From M55B167 sp046482825 (lineage in GTDB: Bacteria; Verrucomicrobiota; Kiritimatiellia; RFP12; UBA1067): DNA of 33,885 nucleotides. Both the position numbers and the translations under genes were made by a program. Positions within the stretch are counted from its first letter, which is position 1. Every line of letters starts with the position of its first letter. The notes under the pieces are model-generated. The model was given only the letters and a program-made list of their open reading frames with translations. It did no database searches and was not told where the DNA came from. The stretch is taken from NCBI GenBank assembly GCA_046482825.1, contig JAWOEI010000083.1, positions 1 to 33,885 on the forward strand, in the 5' to 3' direction. Shown in pieces: positions 14,403-22,167 of the stretch.

Positions 14403-15674
14403 TTATTTTTCTCCCAGATCTTCGACACTGTCAGCAGCAGAGGCCGCCGCCCAGATTTTGCTCGCGGTAATCTCATCAAACCCGCAGATCTCCTGCAGAT
14501 AAGAAATTTCAACCTCCACGATGCCATCAGTTGTAAGAAATCCGTTATCAACCAGCCTGACAGCATCCTCCTCAGAAAGATCGAGCACATCGGCCAGCTC
14601 TTCAATCGCATTTTCGCGTCTGGTTTCAAAGGGGACCTCTTCTTCGACCTTCTGAATATCAACACGCCAGCCGGTAAGTTTGGAAGTCAGACGCACATTC
14701 TGACCGCGCTTACCTATCGCCAGTGAAAGCTGATCCGGATGAACTGTGACATGAATTGTGCGCCGTCCCTCTTCATCTTCCGCCCCAGGCTCAAGGGCTA
14801 CAAGTTTGGCAGGTGCCAATGCCTGTGTGACGTACTGTCTGATATCATCGCTCCAGCGAACAATATCAATTTTCTCACCATTCAGTTCGCGCACAATGTT
14901 GCGCACCCTGATTCCGCGCAAGCCGACACAGGCCCCCACCGGATCCACTTTTTCATCCAGTGTTCTGACAGCAATCTTTGAACGGAAACCCGCATCGCGG
15001 GCCACCCCCATAACCTCGACAATACCATCAGCTATTTCGGTGACTTCAAGGCAGAACAAAGTTTTCACAAAATCGGGACAGGCACGGGAAAGCACAACCG
15101 CCGGACCGCTTGACGCCGCCTGAACACGAAGAACATACGCGCGTACCCGGTCGCCGACATTGTACTCTTCTGTAGGGATGCGCTCTCTGGAGGGAAGTAT
15201 CGCCTCTGTCTTTCCGAGATCAACAATCAGATCTCGATGACTGATCTGCCGAACTGTACCGCTGACAATATCACCAATTCTGTCTTTGTATTCGTCATAA
15301 ACATTCTTGCGTTCCGCTTCCCGTATTTTCTGCAGAATCATCTGTCTCGCGGTCTGAGCTGCAATACGTCCGAGTTTCCCCGGAGGAATTTCTATTTCGA
15401 GCAAACCGTTCGGCTGTATATCAGGATCAATCCTTCGGGCCTGACGCATGGAGACAAACCCGAGCCCCTCATCTTCATCTGACGCTACAACTGTATCGTA
15501 GGCTTTGATATTCAAAGACTTTCTGTCAATCTCGACCCGGAGATCATTGGTTACATCAAGACTTTTGCGGGCGGCTTGCTGAATAGCAAACTCAATGGCT
15601 TGAATAATAATTTCTCTGTCAACACCTCTATCACGCTCAAGATAACTGATAATAGAAAGCAATTCATTATTCAT
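14403..15674 (-). CDS. nusA: Transcription termination/antitermination factor NusA
   Basis: NusA binds RNA polymerase and nascent RNA and tunes pausing, termination and antitermination. In 423 residues it shows the N-terminal polymerase-binding domain, an S1 domain (about 133-200, GDIVSGTVRQISHRDLIVDLGKTEAILP), and KH1 and KH2 (VGACVGLRGIRVRNIVREL; LAIGKRGQNVRLTSKLTGW). After KH2 one helix-hairpin-helix-type repeat (ENAIEELADVLDLSEEDAVRL ... EICGFDEITASKIW) is present. It is first in its operon behind the promoter at 15768-15795. No rimP gene precedes it, which departs from the common order. Confidence 0.97.
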   Translation of the reverse strand: MNNELLSIISYLERDRGVDREIIIQAIEFAIQQAARKSLDVTNDLRVEIDRKSLNIKAYDTVVASDEDEGLGFVSMRQARRIDPDIQPNGLLEIEIPPGKLGRIAAQTARQMILQKIREAERKNVYDEYKDRIGDIVSGTVRQISHRDLIVDLGKTEAILPSRERIPTEEYNVGDRVRAYVLRVQAASSGPAVVLSRACPDFVKTLFCLEVTEIADGIVEVMGVARDAGFRSKIAVRTLDEKVDPVGACVGLRGIRVRNIVRELNGEKIDIVRWSDDIRQYVTQALAPAKLVALEPGAEDEEGRRTIHVTVHPDQLSLAIGKRGQNVRLTSKLTGWRVDIQKVEEEVPFETRRENAIEELADVLDLSEEDAVRLVDNGFLTTDGIVEVEISYLQEICGFDEITASKIWAAASAADSVEDLGEK

Positions 15675-15767
15675 TTCCGCACCGCCTTAGCCTTAAAAGA
15701 TCCATTCTCCAGCAACAAAAAAGAGCGGGATAAAACCCCACCCTTTCATTCTCAAAAAAGTGCTAAT

Positions 15768-15795
15768 ATATTATCAAAAGCGCTATAAATGTCAA
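15768..15795 (-). promoter_or_regulatory. Sigma70-type promoter of the nusA operon
   Basis: On the minus strand a perfect TTGACA (15790-15795) is followed after 16 nt by TAATAT (15768-15773). The leader to the nusA ATG would be about 85-90 nt. This promoter separates the nusA operon from the secY end of the ribosomal cluster. Confidence 0.8.
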
Positions 15796-15831
15796 TCCAT
15801 AAAGAGGGTTTTATCAGGGCTTTTTCATGCC

Positions 15832-15848
15832 TTCTGTTTTAAACAGAA
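15832..15848. promoter_or_regulatory. 17-nt palindrome upstream of the nusA promoter
   Basis: TTCTGTTT-T-AAACAGAA is a perfect inverted repeat with a 1-nt centre, 36 nt upstream of the -35 box. It could be a protein-binding site or, as RNA, a 7-bp stem with a 3-nt loop. No known regulator is recognised. Confidence 0.35.
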
Positions 15849-15871
15849 CTTCCCTTTTCACTCTCAGGGAA

Positions 15872-15904
15872 ACAAACACCCCGCCCGCAAGCCGGAGTGT
15901 TTGT
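15872..15904 (-). terminator. Terminator-like hairpin after secY
   Basis: On the minus strand ACAAACACTCCG (15893-15904) pairs with CGGGGTGTTTGT (15872-15883), a 12-bp stem with one G-T pair and a 9-nt loop, followed by TTTCCC. It sits 24 nt after the secY stop and probably ends the ribosomal transcript, although the T tract is short. Confidence 0.6.
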
Positions 15905-15927
15905 TCTGAATTGCACAACTGCGGATT

Positions 15928-17316
15928 TTACTTCCTGCCGCGCAGGGTTCCGTATTTCAGAAAACCGTCATAATTACGCATCAGCAGGAATGATTCCATC
16001 TGTCGCAGTGTATCAAGTGCAACACCCACGATAATCAGCAGGGACGTACCACCGAAGAAGGAAGCCATGGTCCAGGGCAGTTGCATCATTCCGCGCAACA
16101 GCTGAGGCACAAGGGCTATCACCAGCAGACCGGTACCGCCTATCAGAGTTACGCGTGTCATCAGAGCATCCAGATATTCAGCTGTGGCCATACCCGGACG
16201 CACCCCGGGAAGATAGGATCCGTCACGCTTCAGATTGTCGGAAATACGCATCGCGTTGAACTGAGTGGCAACCCAGAAAAAAGCGAAAAACATAATCAGC
16301 AGCCCATATACGGTCAAATGCAGAGGGCTGGTCATATCGCCCAGCTTTGCACCGAACCATCGAAACCACGTACTCACAGCATTATCACCGGGTATCTTAC
16401 TCAGAGCGATAGCCGGAAACTGAATCAGCGGACCGGCAAAAATAATAGGCATAACACCGGTGTAGTTGACACGCAGCGGCATATAAGTCTGCTGCATACG
16501 TCCGTAGGCACCTGAACCTCCGGCAGCTCGACGTGTCGAGTGAATCGGCACCTTACGCACCCCTTGTGTCAGCATCACCGTTCCCATTGTTATAGCAAAC
16601 CCGAAGAGCAGCAGAAGCAACAGTTCAACAGGATTATGAGTGGCTTCAACTCCGCCGTAACCGAAATAACGAGCCCATGCGTTAAATATCGCACTCGGCA
16701 GCCGTGAAGTGATATTGATCATAATTATCAATGATGTTCCGTTGCCGATACCTCTCTGAGTGATCTGATCGGCCAGCCACATCACCAGCAGGGACGCGGC
16801 TGTCATACAGATAGCAGTAGTAATCGTGAATGCAATACCAGGACTGGTTACTATAGTTATATTTCCCAGTCCCATAGAGGAAGGATGCTGCAAAGCGGTT
16901 GAAAGGCCGACAGACTGAAAAATACAGATCGCAACCGTCAGATAGCGTGTGTACTGATTAATCTTCATCCGGCCTGTCTCACCTTCACGGGAAAGCCGCT
17001 CAAGCTGCGGTATAACCGCAGTCATAAGCTGCACGATAATCGAAGCACTGATGTAAGGCCAAATACTGAGAAAGCCCACGGCACATTGATTAAGCGCACC
17101 TCCGCTGAACACATTGAACCAGTCCATCAGGCCGCCTCCGACACCGGATGTTTCGCGAATACGGGCCAACTCCGCCTGAAGTGTCTGCCAGTCAACTCCC
17201 GGCGTAGGCACCATTGAAATCAGACGGCATATAAACACCAGGCCTATTGTGAACAGAATGCGTTTCCTGAGATCAGGAATTTTAAATGTATTTGCGAATG
17301 TACCAAGCATGGGCAT
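15928..17316 (-). CDS. secY: Protein translocase channel subunit SecY
   Basis: SecY forms the inner-membrane protein-conducting channel with SecE and SecG. The 462-residue protein has the ten expected membrane segments; landmarks are the N-terminal RKRILFTIGLVFICRL, FNVFSGGALNQCAVGFLSIWPYISASIIVQLM (plug and TM2 region), ITQRGIGNGTSLIIM and a cytosolic C4-C5 loop ending LKRDGSYLPGVRPG. The start at 17316 has an AAGGGG site. It overlaps nothing and follows rplO by 11 nt. It is the last gene of the spc part: adk, map, infA and rpmJ do not follow. Confidence 0.97.
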   Translation of the reverse strand: MPMLGTFANTFKIPDLRKRILFTIGLVFICRLISMVPTPGVDWQTLQAELARIRETSGVGGGLMDWFNVFSGGALNQCAVGFLSIWPYISASIIVQLMTAVIPQLERLSREGETGRMKINQYTRYLTVAICIFQSVGLSTALQHPSSMGLGNITIVTSPGIAFTITTAICMTAASLLVMWLADQITQRGIGNGTSLIIMINITSRLPSAIFNAWARYFGYGGVEATHNPVELLLLLLFGFAITMGTVMLTQGVRKVPIHSTRRAAGGSGAYGRMQQTYMPLRVNYTGVMPIIFAGPLIQFPAIALSKIPGDNAVSTWFRWFGAKLGDMTSPLHLTVYGLLIMFFAFFWVATQFNAMRISDNLKRDGSYLPGVRPGMATAEYLDALMTRVTLIGGTGLLVIALVPQLLRGMMQLPWTMASFFGGTSLLIIVGVALDTLRQMESFLLMRNYDGFLKYGTLRGRK

Positions 17317-17327
17317 GACAACACCCC

Positions 17328-17771
17328 TTACACAAGTTCAACACTGCCGCCGGCAGCTTCGATTTTTTTCTTTGCGGATGCACTCACACCATGAACTTTC
17401 ACCACCAGCTTTTTAGACAGATCTCCGCATCCGAGAATTTTAACTCCGTCATATTTGGCAGGTGAATAAAGTCCGCTTGCTTTGAGCAATTCCGGTGTAA
17501 CCTCAGTTCCGTTGTCAAAACGTTCCAGTCCGGAAACATTGACAGCGCAATACGACACACGCGTAGAATTGTTAAAACCCCGTTTGGGCAGACGGCGCAT
17601 CAGAGGCATCTGTCCACCTTCGAATCCCAGCTTGTGCTTATGTCCTTTGCGGGACATCTGTCCCTTATGGCCGTGTCCGGATGTCTTACCGGTTCCGGAC
17701 GCACGACCGCGACCGAGTCGTTTGCGGGACTTACGTGCTCCCGGTGTTTTTTGCAATGTTGATAAATCCAT
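17328..17771 (-). CDS. rplO: 50S ribosomal protein uL15
   Basis: The 147-residue protein has the Gly/Arg/Lys-rich N-terminal extension typical of L15 (RKRLGRGRASGTGKTSGHGHKGQ) that threads into 23S rRNA, then GFEGGQMPLMRRLPKRGF and the globular C-terminal part (VKILGCGDLSKKLVVKVHGVSASAKKKIEAAGG). An AGGAG site precedes the ATG. It follows rpsE after 133 nt that contain tandem palindromic repeats rather than rpmD. Confidence 0.97.
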   Translation of the reverse strand: MDLSTLQKTPGARKSRKRLGRGRASGTGKTSGHGHKGQMSRKGHKHKLGFEGGQMPLMRRLPKRGFNNSTRVSYCAVNVSGLERFDNGTEVTPELLKASGLYSPAKYDGVKILGCGDLSKKLVVKVHGVSASAKKKIEAAGGSVELV

Positions 17772-17832
17772 TGTAGGCTCCTATTCCTGCAACCACTCAT
17801 CTGTTGCACAGAACTAATTAAAAGTGTCTTTT

Positions 17833-17903
17833 ACCCTCGTATTTGCAACCACTGTGTGGTTGTAAAAAACCCTCGTATTTGCAACCACTGTGTGGTTGTA
17901 AAA
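17833..17903. repeat. Two tandem 35-nt palindromic repeats in the rpmD position
   Basis: Two identical 35-nt copies lie at 17833-17867 and 17869-17903, one base apart. Each holds the inverted repeat TTGCAACCAC-TGT-GTGGTTGTAA, and as RNA on the minus strand each would form a stem of about 9 bp. The second copy ends one base before the rpsE stop codon. A decayed third copy (GCAACCACTCATCTGTTGC, about 17789-17807) lies next to the rplO ribosome binding site. This 133-nt gap occupies the position where rpmD (bL30) is normally found. Confidence 0.85.
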
Positions 17904-17904
17904 T

Positions 17905-18393
17905 TTATGCGCGGGCAGCAGCAATCTCCTCCGCGGAGCGCAGTTTCATCAGAGCATCGATTGTGGCCTTTACCACATTCAGACGGTTCTTACTGCCCAG
18001 CGACTTACCCACGGCATCACGCACACCGGCCACTTCGAGCACAGGACGCATACCGCCGCCAATAATAAGACCGGTACCAGCCGGGGCGGGTTTCAGCAGA
18101 ATATAACCGCCGTCACACCTGCCTATTACTTCGTGCGGCAGTGTCTTGCCCTTGAGTTTGACTCTCATCATGTCCTTTTTGGCAGCCTCTCCGCCCTTGC
18201 GGATCGCCTCACTCACCTCGTTGGCTTTGCCGAAACCAAAGCCTACACGACCTTCATGATCTCCTGCCACAACCACCGCACTGAAGCTGAAACGGCGTCC
18301 GCCCTTTACAACTTTGGCACAACGGTTAACAAACACAACGCGTTCATCAAATTCATTCTGGGCTTCTTGACGGTTGAATCTCTTTTCAGCCAT
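17905..18393 (-). CDS. rpsE: 30S ribosomal protein uS5
   Basis: 162 residues, normal for S5. The N-terminal dsRNA-binding-like domain (FDERVVFVNRCAKVVKGGRRFSFSAVVVAGD) and the C-terminal half (PAPAGTGLIIGGGMRPVLEVAGVRDAVGKSLGS) are intact. S5 lies at the mRNA entry channel and contributes to decoding accuracy. Its ATG overlaps the rplR stop by one base (TAATG), indicating coupling. The stop codon adjoins a palindromic repeat. Confidence 0.97.
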   Translation of the reverse strand: MAEKRFNRQEAQNEFDERVVFVNRCAKVVKGGRRFSFSAVVVAGDHEGRVGFGFGKANEVSEAIRKGGEAAKKDMMRVKLKGKTLPHEVIGRCDGGYILLKPAPAGTGLIIGGGMRPVLEVAGVRDAVGKSLGSKNRLNVVKATIDALMKLRSAEEIAAARA

Positions 18394-18776
18394 TATTGCG
18401 CCTCCTTAGCCTTTGCCGTTTTTTCTTTCAGGTTAACAACCAGACCGTTCTCAACAGCGGAATCTACGATCTGCTTAATGCGACCATGGAAAGAAAACCC
18501 ACCGCGATCAACAACAACAGCTGATATGCCTTTGGCTTTGGCAGTTTCAGCGGCATTGGCTCCTACCAGTTTTGCTGTCTCTAAATTACAGTTCCTGCCA
18601 TCCTTCAAAGTGGAAGTAGATGCAAGAGTATGCATGGCGACATCGTCGATAAACTGCACATACATGTGCTTGTTTGAAACACAGACTGCCATGCGTGGAC
18701 GCTCTGCCGTACCTTTGATACGCTGTCTGATGCGCATGTGACGGCGTTTACGTTGTTCTTTGCGATTAAAACTCAT
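18393..18776 (-). CDS. rplR: 50S ribosomal protein uL18
   Basis: 127 residues. L18 binds 5S rRNA with L5. The basic N-terminus (RKEQRKRRHMRIRQRIKGTAERPR) and the conserved LAVFRSNKHIYAQ-like stretch, here MAVCVSNKHMYVQFIDD, then GGFSFHGRIKQIVDSAVENGL are recognisable. The usual Y in the GGYKYHGRV motif is replaced by F, a mild change. It sits between rplF and rpsE, its normal neighbours. Confidence 0.96.
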   Translation of the reverse strand: MSFNRKEQRKRRHMRIRQRIKGTAERPRMAVCVSNKHMYVQFIDDVAMHTLASTSTLKDGRNCNLETAKLVGANAAETAKAKGISAVVVDRGGFSFHGRIKQIVDSAVENGLVVNLKEKTAKAKEAQ

Positions 18777-18798
18777 TCTTATCAGCTCCGTTCAGGCA

Positions 18799-19338
18799 TT
18801 ATGCAACTGTTTTGCCCTGCTTACGACGAATAATCTCGCCGGCATATTTAATACCTTTACCCTTGTAAGGCTCCGCCGGATAGTAACTGCGGATACGGGC
18901 GGCCGCCTGGCCTACCAGTTCCTTGCTGGTTCCTTCGACAGACAGTTTCACACCGTTGCCGTCCACATTGACACTGATTCCCTCAGGAATCGCGTAATCC
19001 TTGGGAGACGCAAATCCAAGTGAAAGACTCAGCACCTTACCGTTACTTACAGCTTTAAAGCCCGTACCCTCAATTGTGAGCTCTTTCTTATATCCCTTAC
19101 TCACGCCTTCGACCATATTGGCAAGCAGTGAGCGGGTCAAACCGTGACAGCTCTTCTGAATTTTAGAATCATCCGCCCGACTGACGATCACATTGCCGTC
19201 TTCGACCTTAGCGGTGATTCCCTCGATAAGATCGCGGCTCAACTCACCCAGTTTTCCCTTGACGTCAACAGTGGATCCGTTAACAGTCACGGTAACACCT
19301 TCAGGGATCGCGATCGGTTTATTACCAATTCTTGACAT
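18799..19338 (-). CDS. rplF: 50S ribosomal protein uL6
   Basis: 179 residues with the two repeated alpha/beta domains of L6. It begins MSRIGNKPIAIPEGVTV and has GLTRSLLANMVEGVSKGYKKEL between the domains, with the signature AEPYKGKGIKYAGEIIRRKQGK at the C-terminus. L6 lies near the sarcin-ricin loop and the factor-binding site. Normal order between rpsH and rplR. Confidence 0.97.
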   Translation of the reverse strand: MSRIGNKPIAIPEGVTVTVNGSTVDVKGKLGELSRDLIEGITAKVEDGNVIVSRADDSKIQKSCHGLTRSLLANMVEGVSKGYKKELTIEGTGFKAVSNGKVLSLSLGFASPKDYAIPEGISVNVDGNGVKLSVEGTSKELVGQAAARIRSYYPAEPYKGKGIKYAGEIIRRKQGKTVA

Positions 19339-19350
19339 TTTGAAGCCCTC

Positions 19351-19743
19351 TTACCAGATTGTGCAAATCAATTCGCCGCCCAGCTTACGCTTGCGGGCCT
19401 CCTTACCGCTCAGAACACCGCCGGAAGTACTGATAACAGCAACACCCAGTCCTCCGAGTACATAAGGGATATCCTGAACTCCGCAGAATTTACGGAGGCC
19501 CGGACGGCTCTCGCGACGCAGACCGCGGATAGCGGGTTCGGCATCATCATTATATTTCAACTCAATGTTCAGTGTGCGGGGAAGAGCGGTCTCCAGAGAA
19601 TAATCCAGAATATAACCTTCGTCCTTCATAACACGCGCGATTTCGCTCTTCAGGCGGGATCCCGGCATTTCAACACCAGGATGACCGGCATTCAGCGCGT
19701 TACGAATACGCAACAACATGTCAGCTATAGGATCAGACATCAT
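19351..19743 (-). CDS. rpsH: 30S ribosomal protein uS8
   Basis: 130 residues. It starts MMSDPIADMLLRIRNALNAGH, with two adjacent Met codons; the second may be the true start. The C-terminal signature LGGLGVAVISTSGGVLSGKEARKRKLGGELICTIW matches the family (usually GIxILSTSxGVxTDxEAR). S8 binds the central domain of 16S rRNA and in enterobacteria represses the spc operon; whether that holds here is not visible. Confidence 0.97.
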   Translation of the reverse strand: MMSDPIADMLLRIRNALNAGHPGVEMPGSRLKSEIARVMKDEGYILDYSLETALPRTLNIELKYNDDAEPAIRGLRRESRPGLRKFCGVQDIPYVLGGLGVAVISTSGGVLSGKEARKRKLGGELICTIW

Positions 19744-19757
19744 CTTTAGTATTCTCC

Positions 19758-19943
19758 TTACCAGCTTGCTTTTGTCACACCAGGTATGTTTCCAGCCAGA
19801 GCCTCCTCACGAAAACAAATACGGCACAACTGAAACTTGCGAATATACGCATGCGGACGTCCGCAGCGAGTACAGCGATAGTACTTACGCGAAGAAAACT
19901 TCGGAGTACGTTTGGCTTTTGCAATCATACAACTTTTAGCCAT
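19758..19943 (-). CDS. rpsN: 30S ribosomal protein uS14, zinc-binding type
   Basis: The 61-residue short form of S14 with a zinc ribbon: Cys24 and Cys27 (YRCTRCGRP) and Cys40 and Cys43 (LCRICFRE), ending GNIPGVTKASW. This is the zinc-requiring C+ paralogue rather than the roughly 100-residue zinc-free form. Organisms with this form often also keep a zinc-free copy for zinc starvation; none is in the window. Confidence 0.96.
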   Translation of the reverse strand: MAKSCMIAKAKRTPKFSSRKYYRCTRCGRPHAYIRKFQLCRICFREEALAGNIPGVTKASW

Positions 19944-19958
19944 TATCGAAATCCTTCC

Positions 19959-20498
19959 TTATCTGCCCGCAAAGGGCATACCCATAACATTGAGCAGTTC
20001 ACGTGCGTGCTTATCGCTGCCTGCAGTTGTTACAAATGTAACATCCATACCGACATCGACAGCGTGATTACCATGATCAACAATCTCGGGAAAGATTGAA
20101 TGCTCTTTAATTCCAAGTGTGTAGTTGCCACGGTGGTCAAAACCACGGTTCGGCACACCGCGAAAGTCACGGATACGGGGCAGACCGCTGTTGATCAGAC
20201 GATCAACAAACTCCCACATACGGTTACCGCGCAAAGTCACTTTAGCACCGATAACCATTCCATCACGCAACTTGAAGTTAGAGATACTCTTGCGGGCTTT
20301 GCAAAGTACAGGACGCTGTCCTGTCAGTGCGGCAAGATTCTCAACAATCTTCTTCTGCACATCTTTTTCAACTATACCGAAACCCATATTGACAACAACC
20401 TTCTCAAGGTCCGGTATCAGCATCGTGTTGGAGATCTCCAGCTTCTTCTGCAATGCGGGAGCCCACTCTTTATTATACTTATCTTTAAGTCTGGCCAT
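19959..20498 (-). CDS. rplE: 50S ribosomal protein uL5
   Basis: 179 residues. L5 binds 5S rRNA in the central protuberance and contacts P-site tRNA. Typical elements are VVNMGFGIVEKD, LAALTGQRPVLCKARKSISNFKLRDG, the loop RIRDFRGVPNRGFDHRGNYTLGIKEHSIFPEI and the final LLNVMGMPFAGR. Standard place between rplX and rpsN. Confidence 0.97.
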   Translation of the reverse strand: MARLKDKYNKEWAPALQKKLEISNTMLIPDLEKVVVNMGFGIVEKDVQKKIVENLAALTGQRPVLCKARKSISNFKLRDGMVIGAKVTLRGNRMWEFVDRLINSGLPRIRDFRGVPNRGFDHRGNYTLGIKEHSIFPEIVDHGNHAVDVGMDVTFVTTAGSDKHARELLNVMGMPFAGR

Positions 20499-20508
20499 TT
20501 CGCTCCCT

Positions 20509-20826
20509 TCAGTCTAAAGACTTTCCTGATGCTTTGGATTTACGAACGGTTTTATCACCTTCGCGCACTCGGCTGATCCGGACACCTCTTTTCTTATCCG
20601 CATCATACGGCATAAGATTGGACATATGGACAGGAGCCTCGCGCTCAATGAAACCGCCCTGCGGATATGCCTCCGAAGGACGCACAGCCTTTTTAATCAT
20701 GTTCAACCCCTCAACAATCGCAACGTTCTTTTCAACGTTGATTTTGAGGACCTTTCCATGTTTTCCGGCCGACTCACCTGTAGTGCAGTAGACCGTGTCA
20801 CCTTTTTTTATTCTAGCAATACTCAT
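20509..20826 (-). CDS. rplX: 50S ribosomal protein uL24
   Basis: 105 residues. The KOW motif is at the N-terminus (IKKGDTVYCTTGESAGKHGKVLKIN) and the conserved GLNMIKKAVRPS segment follows. L24 starts 50S assembly and lies near the tunnel exit. An 80-nt gap separates it from rplN; nothing is recognised there. Confidence 0.96.
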   Translation of the reverse strand: MSIARIKKGDTVYCTTGESAGKHGKVLKINVEKNVAIVEGLNMIKKAVRPSEAYPQGGFIEREAPVHMSNLMPYDADKKRGVRISRVREGDKTVRKSKASGKSLD

Positions 20827-20906
20827 GTTTTTCCTAACTCGCGACCGTTTTGATTTAACCGGCTTAACGGCGTCATCATCAGCATCACGGTTCTGATTAA
20901 ACCGAC

Positions 20907-21272
20907 TCAGACAACTTCGGGGGCCAGTGAAACGATCTTCATAAAATTCTTATCACGCAGCTCACGGGCCACAGGCCCGAAAATACGTGAACCGACAGGA
21001 TTCAGTTTCGCATCAACAATTACACAGGCATTCTGATCAAACCGGACAAATGAGCCGTCGGGACGGCGTATCGGCTGACCGGTACGTACAATCACAGCTG
21101 TCTGTACGGTGCCTTTCTTGATCGCTCCTGTCGGAGCCGCCTCTTTGATGGAAACGCGAATCTTATCTCCGACATATGCATATTTTTTGCGCTGTCCGAG
21201 AACACGGAAGCACTTGGCGCGCTTGGCGCCGGTGTTATCCGCAACCACCAATTCAGTTTCTTCCTGAATCAT
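20907..21272 (-). CDS. rplN: 50S ribosomal protein uL14
   Basis: 121 residues, one of the most conserved 50S proteins. It starts MIQEETELVVADNTGAKRAKCFRVLG and contains GDKIRVSIKEA, VRTGQPIRRPDGSFVRFDQNACVI and RIFGPVARELRDKNFMKIVSLAPEVV. L14 lies at the subunit interface and, in other bacteria, binds the silencing factor RsfS. First gene of the classical spc set. Confidence 0.97.
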   Translation of the reverse strand: MIQEETELVVADNTGAKRAKCFRVLGQRKKYAYVGDKIRVSIKEAAPTGAIKKGTVQTAVIVRTGQPIRRPDGSFVRFDQNACVIVDAKLNPVGSRIFGPVARELRDKNFMKIVSLAPEVV

Positions 21273-21274
21273 GT

Positions 21275-21538
21275 TTACTTCTCCTCCGCTTTGACCACAC
21301 GCCAGCGCTTGGTTGCACTGAGAGGTCGTGTTTCCACGATGGTCACTTCATCACCGACCTGCACGCTGTTATCTTCATCGTGGGCATGAAATTTCATGAG
21401 CCGGTTGACAACCTTGCCGTAGAGAGGATGACGCTCACGGCGCACTGCCTCAACAATTACGGATTTGTCACCGCTCCTGCTCACAACTCTGCCTTTACGG
21501 ACTTTGCGACTGCCGCGGGTAGTATTGGTTTCGGCCAT
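21275..21538 (-). CDS. rpsQ: 30S ribosomal protein uS17
   Basis: 87 residues with an OB-fold. RKVRKGRVVSRSGDKSVIVEAVRRERHPLYGK contains the usual G-V-V-S-x-x-x-D-K-T-pattern, and KFHAHDEDN with GDEVTIVETRPLSATKRWRVV completes the signature. It binds the 5' domain of 16S rRNA early in assembly. 2 nt from rplN. Confidence 0.97.
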   Translation of the reverse strand: MAETNTTRGSRKVRKGRVVSRSGDKSVIVEAVRRERHPLYGKVVNRLMKFHAHDEDNSVQVGDEVTIVETRPLSATKRWRVVKAEEK

Positions 21539-21540
21539 GA

Positions 21541-21735
21541 TTATTTAGCCTCCTGCTGAGCTTTGACGGTTTTCATTCGGGCAATCTCTCGACGCAATGT
21601 ACGAATATGGACGGGTTTTTCAACACCGGCTCCGGACTTATGTCTGAGTTGCAAATCTGTCAATTCCCGAGTTGTCTCCTGAATTTTCTGATCCAGCTCA
21701 ACAACTCCCATTTCTTTAAGATCTCTTGCTTTCAT
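21541..21735 (-). CDS. rpmC: 50S ribosomal protein uL29
   Basis: 64 residues, two long helices. The pattern MKARDLKEMGVVELDQKIQET ... LRHKSGAGVEKPVHIRTLRREIARMKTV matches L29, including the LRxxxASGQLE-type turn (here RHKSGAGVE). It sits at the tunnel exit beside L23. Only 2 nt separate it from rpsQ. Confidence 0.95.
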   Translation of the reverse strand: MKARDLKEMGVVELDQKIQETTRELTDLQLRHKSGAGVEKPVHIRTLRREIARMKTVKAQQEAK

Positions 21736-21750
21736 CGCTGCTAAGCTCCT

Positions 21751-22167
21751 TTAACCATGATGGCGTGTCACCAGCACTGTACGCAGCCCGAGCTTTGTGT
21801 CAGCCAGACGCAAGCACTCACGCGCTACTGATTCCGGAACACCGTCAACCTCGAACAGAATCTTACCGGGCTTTATAACGGCGACCCACATCTCCGGGTT
21901 GCCCTTACCTCCGCCCATACGAACTTCAATAGGCTTTCTGGTTACCGGCTTATCCGGGAAAACGCGGATCCATAGTTTTCCCTTACGTTTCATATGACGG
22001 TTTATGACAACACGACAGGCTTCAATCTGCGTATTTGTCAGATAGCCGCGATCCATTGACTTCAACCCCCACTCACCATATGCGAGTGATGTGCCTGAAG
22101 TAGCAAAACCGGCACGATTGCCCTTATTATGTTTGCGGTGTTTAACCCGCTTAGGCATTAGAGGCAT
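21751..22167 (-). CDS. rplP: 50S ribosomal protein uL16
   Basis: 138 residues from the ATG at 22167, preceded by a strong GAGGAGG site; a second ATG at 22158 would lose three residues. The frame stays open further upstream but that part is a shadow of rpsC. Conserved parts are MPKRVKHRKHNKGNRAG, the Arg-rich LTNTQIEACRVVINRHMKRKGKLWIRVFPD-like region and KPIEVRMGGGKGNPEMWVAVIKPGKILFEVDG. L16 organises the A-site tRNA contact. Its start overlaps the rpsC end by 17 nt. Confidence 0.97.
   Translation of the reverse strand: MPLMPKRVKHRKHNKGNRAGFATSGTSLAYGEWGLKSMDRGYLTNTQIEACRVVINRHMKRKGKLWIRVFPDKPVTRKPIEVRMGGGKGNPEMWVAVIKPGKILFEVDGVPESVARECLRLADTKLGLRTVLVTRHHG

Noticed and set aside
17833..17903. 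Two 35-nt repeats with palindrome, resembling the size of a CRISPR repeat
   Set aside because: The copies are one base apart with no spacers, and no cas gene is nearby; treated as a palindromic tandem repeat.
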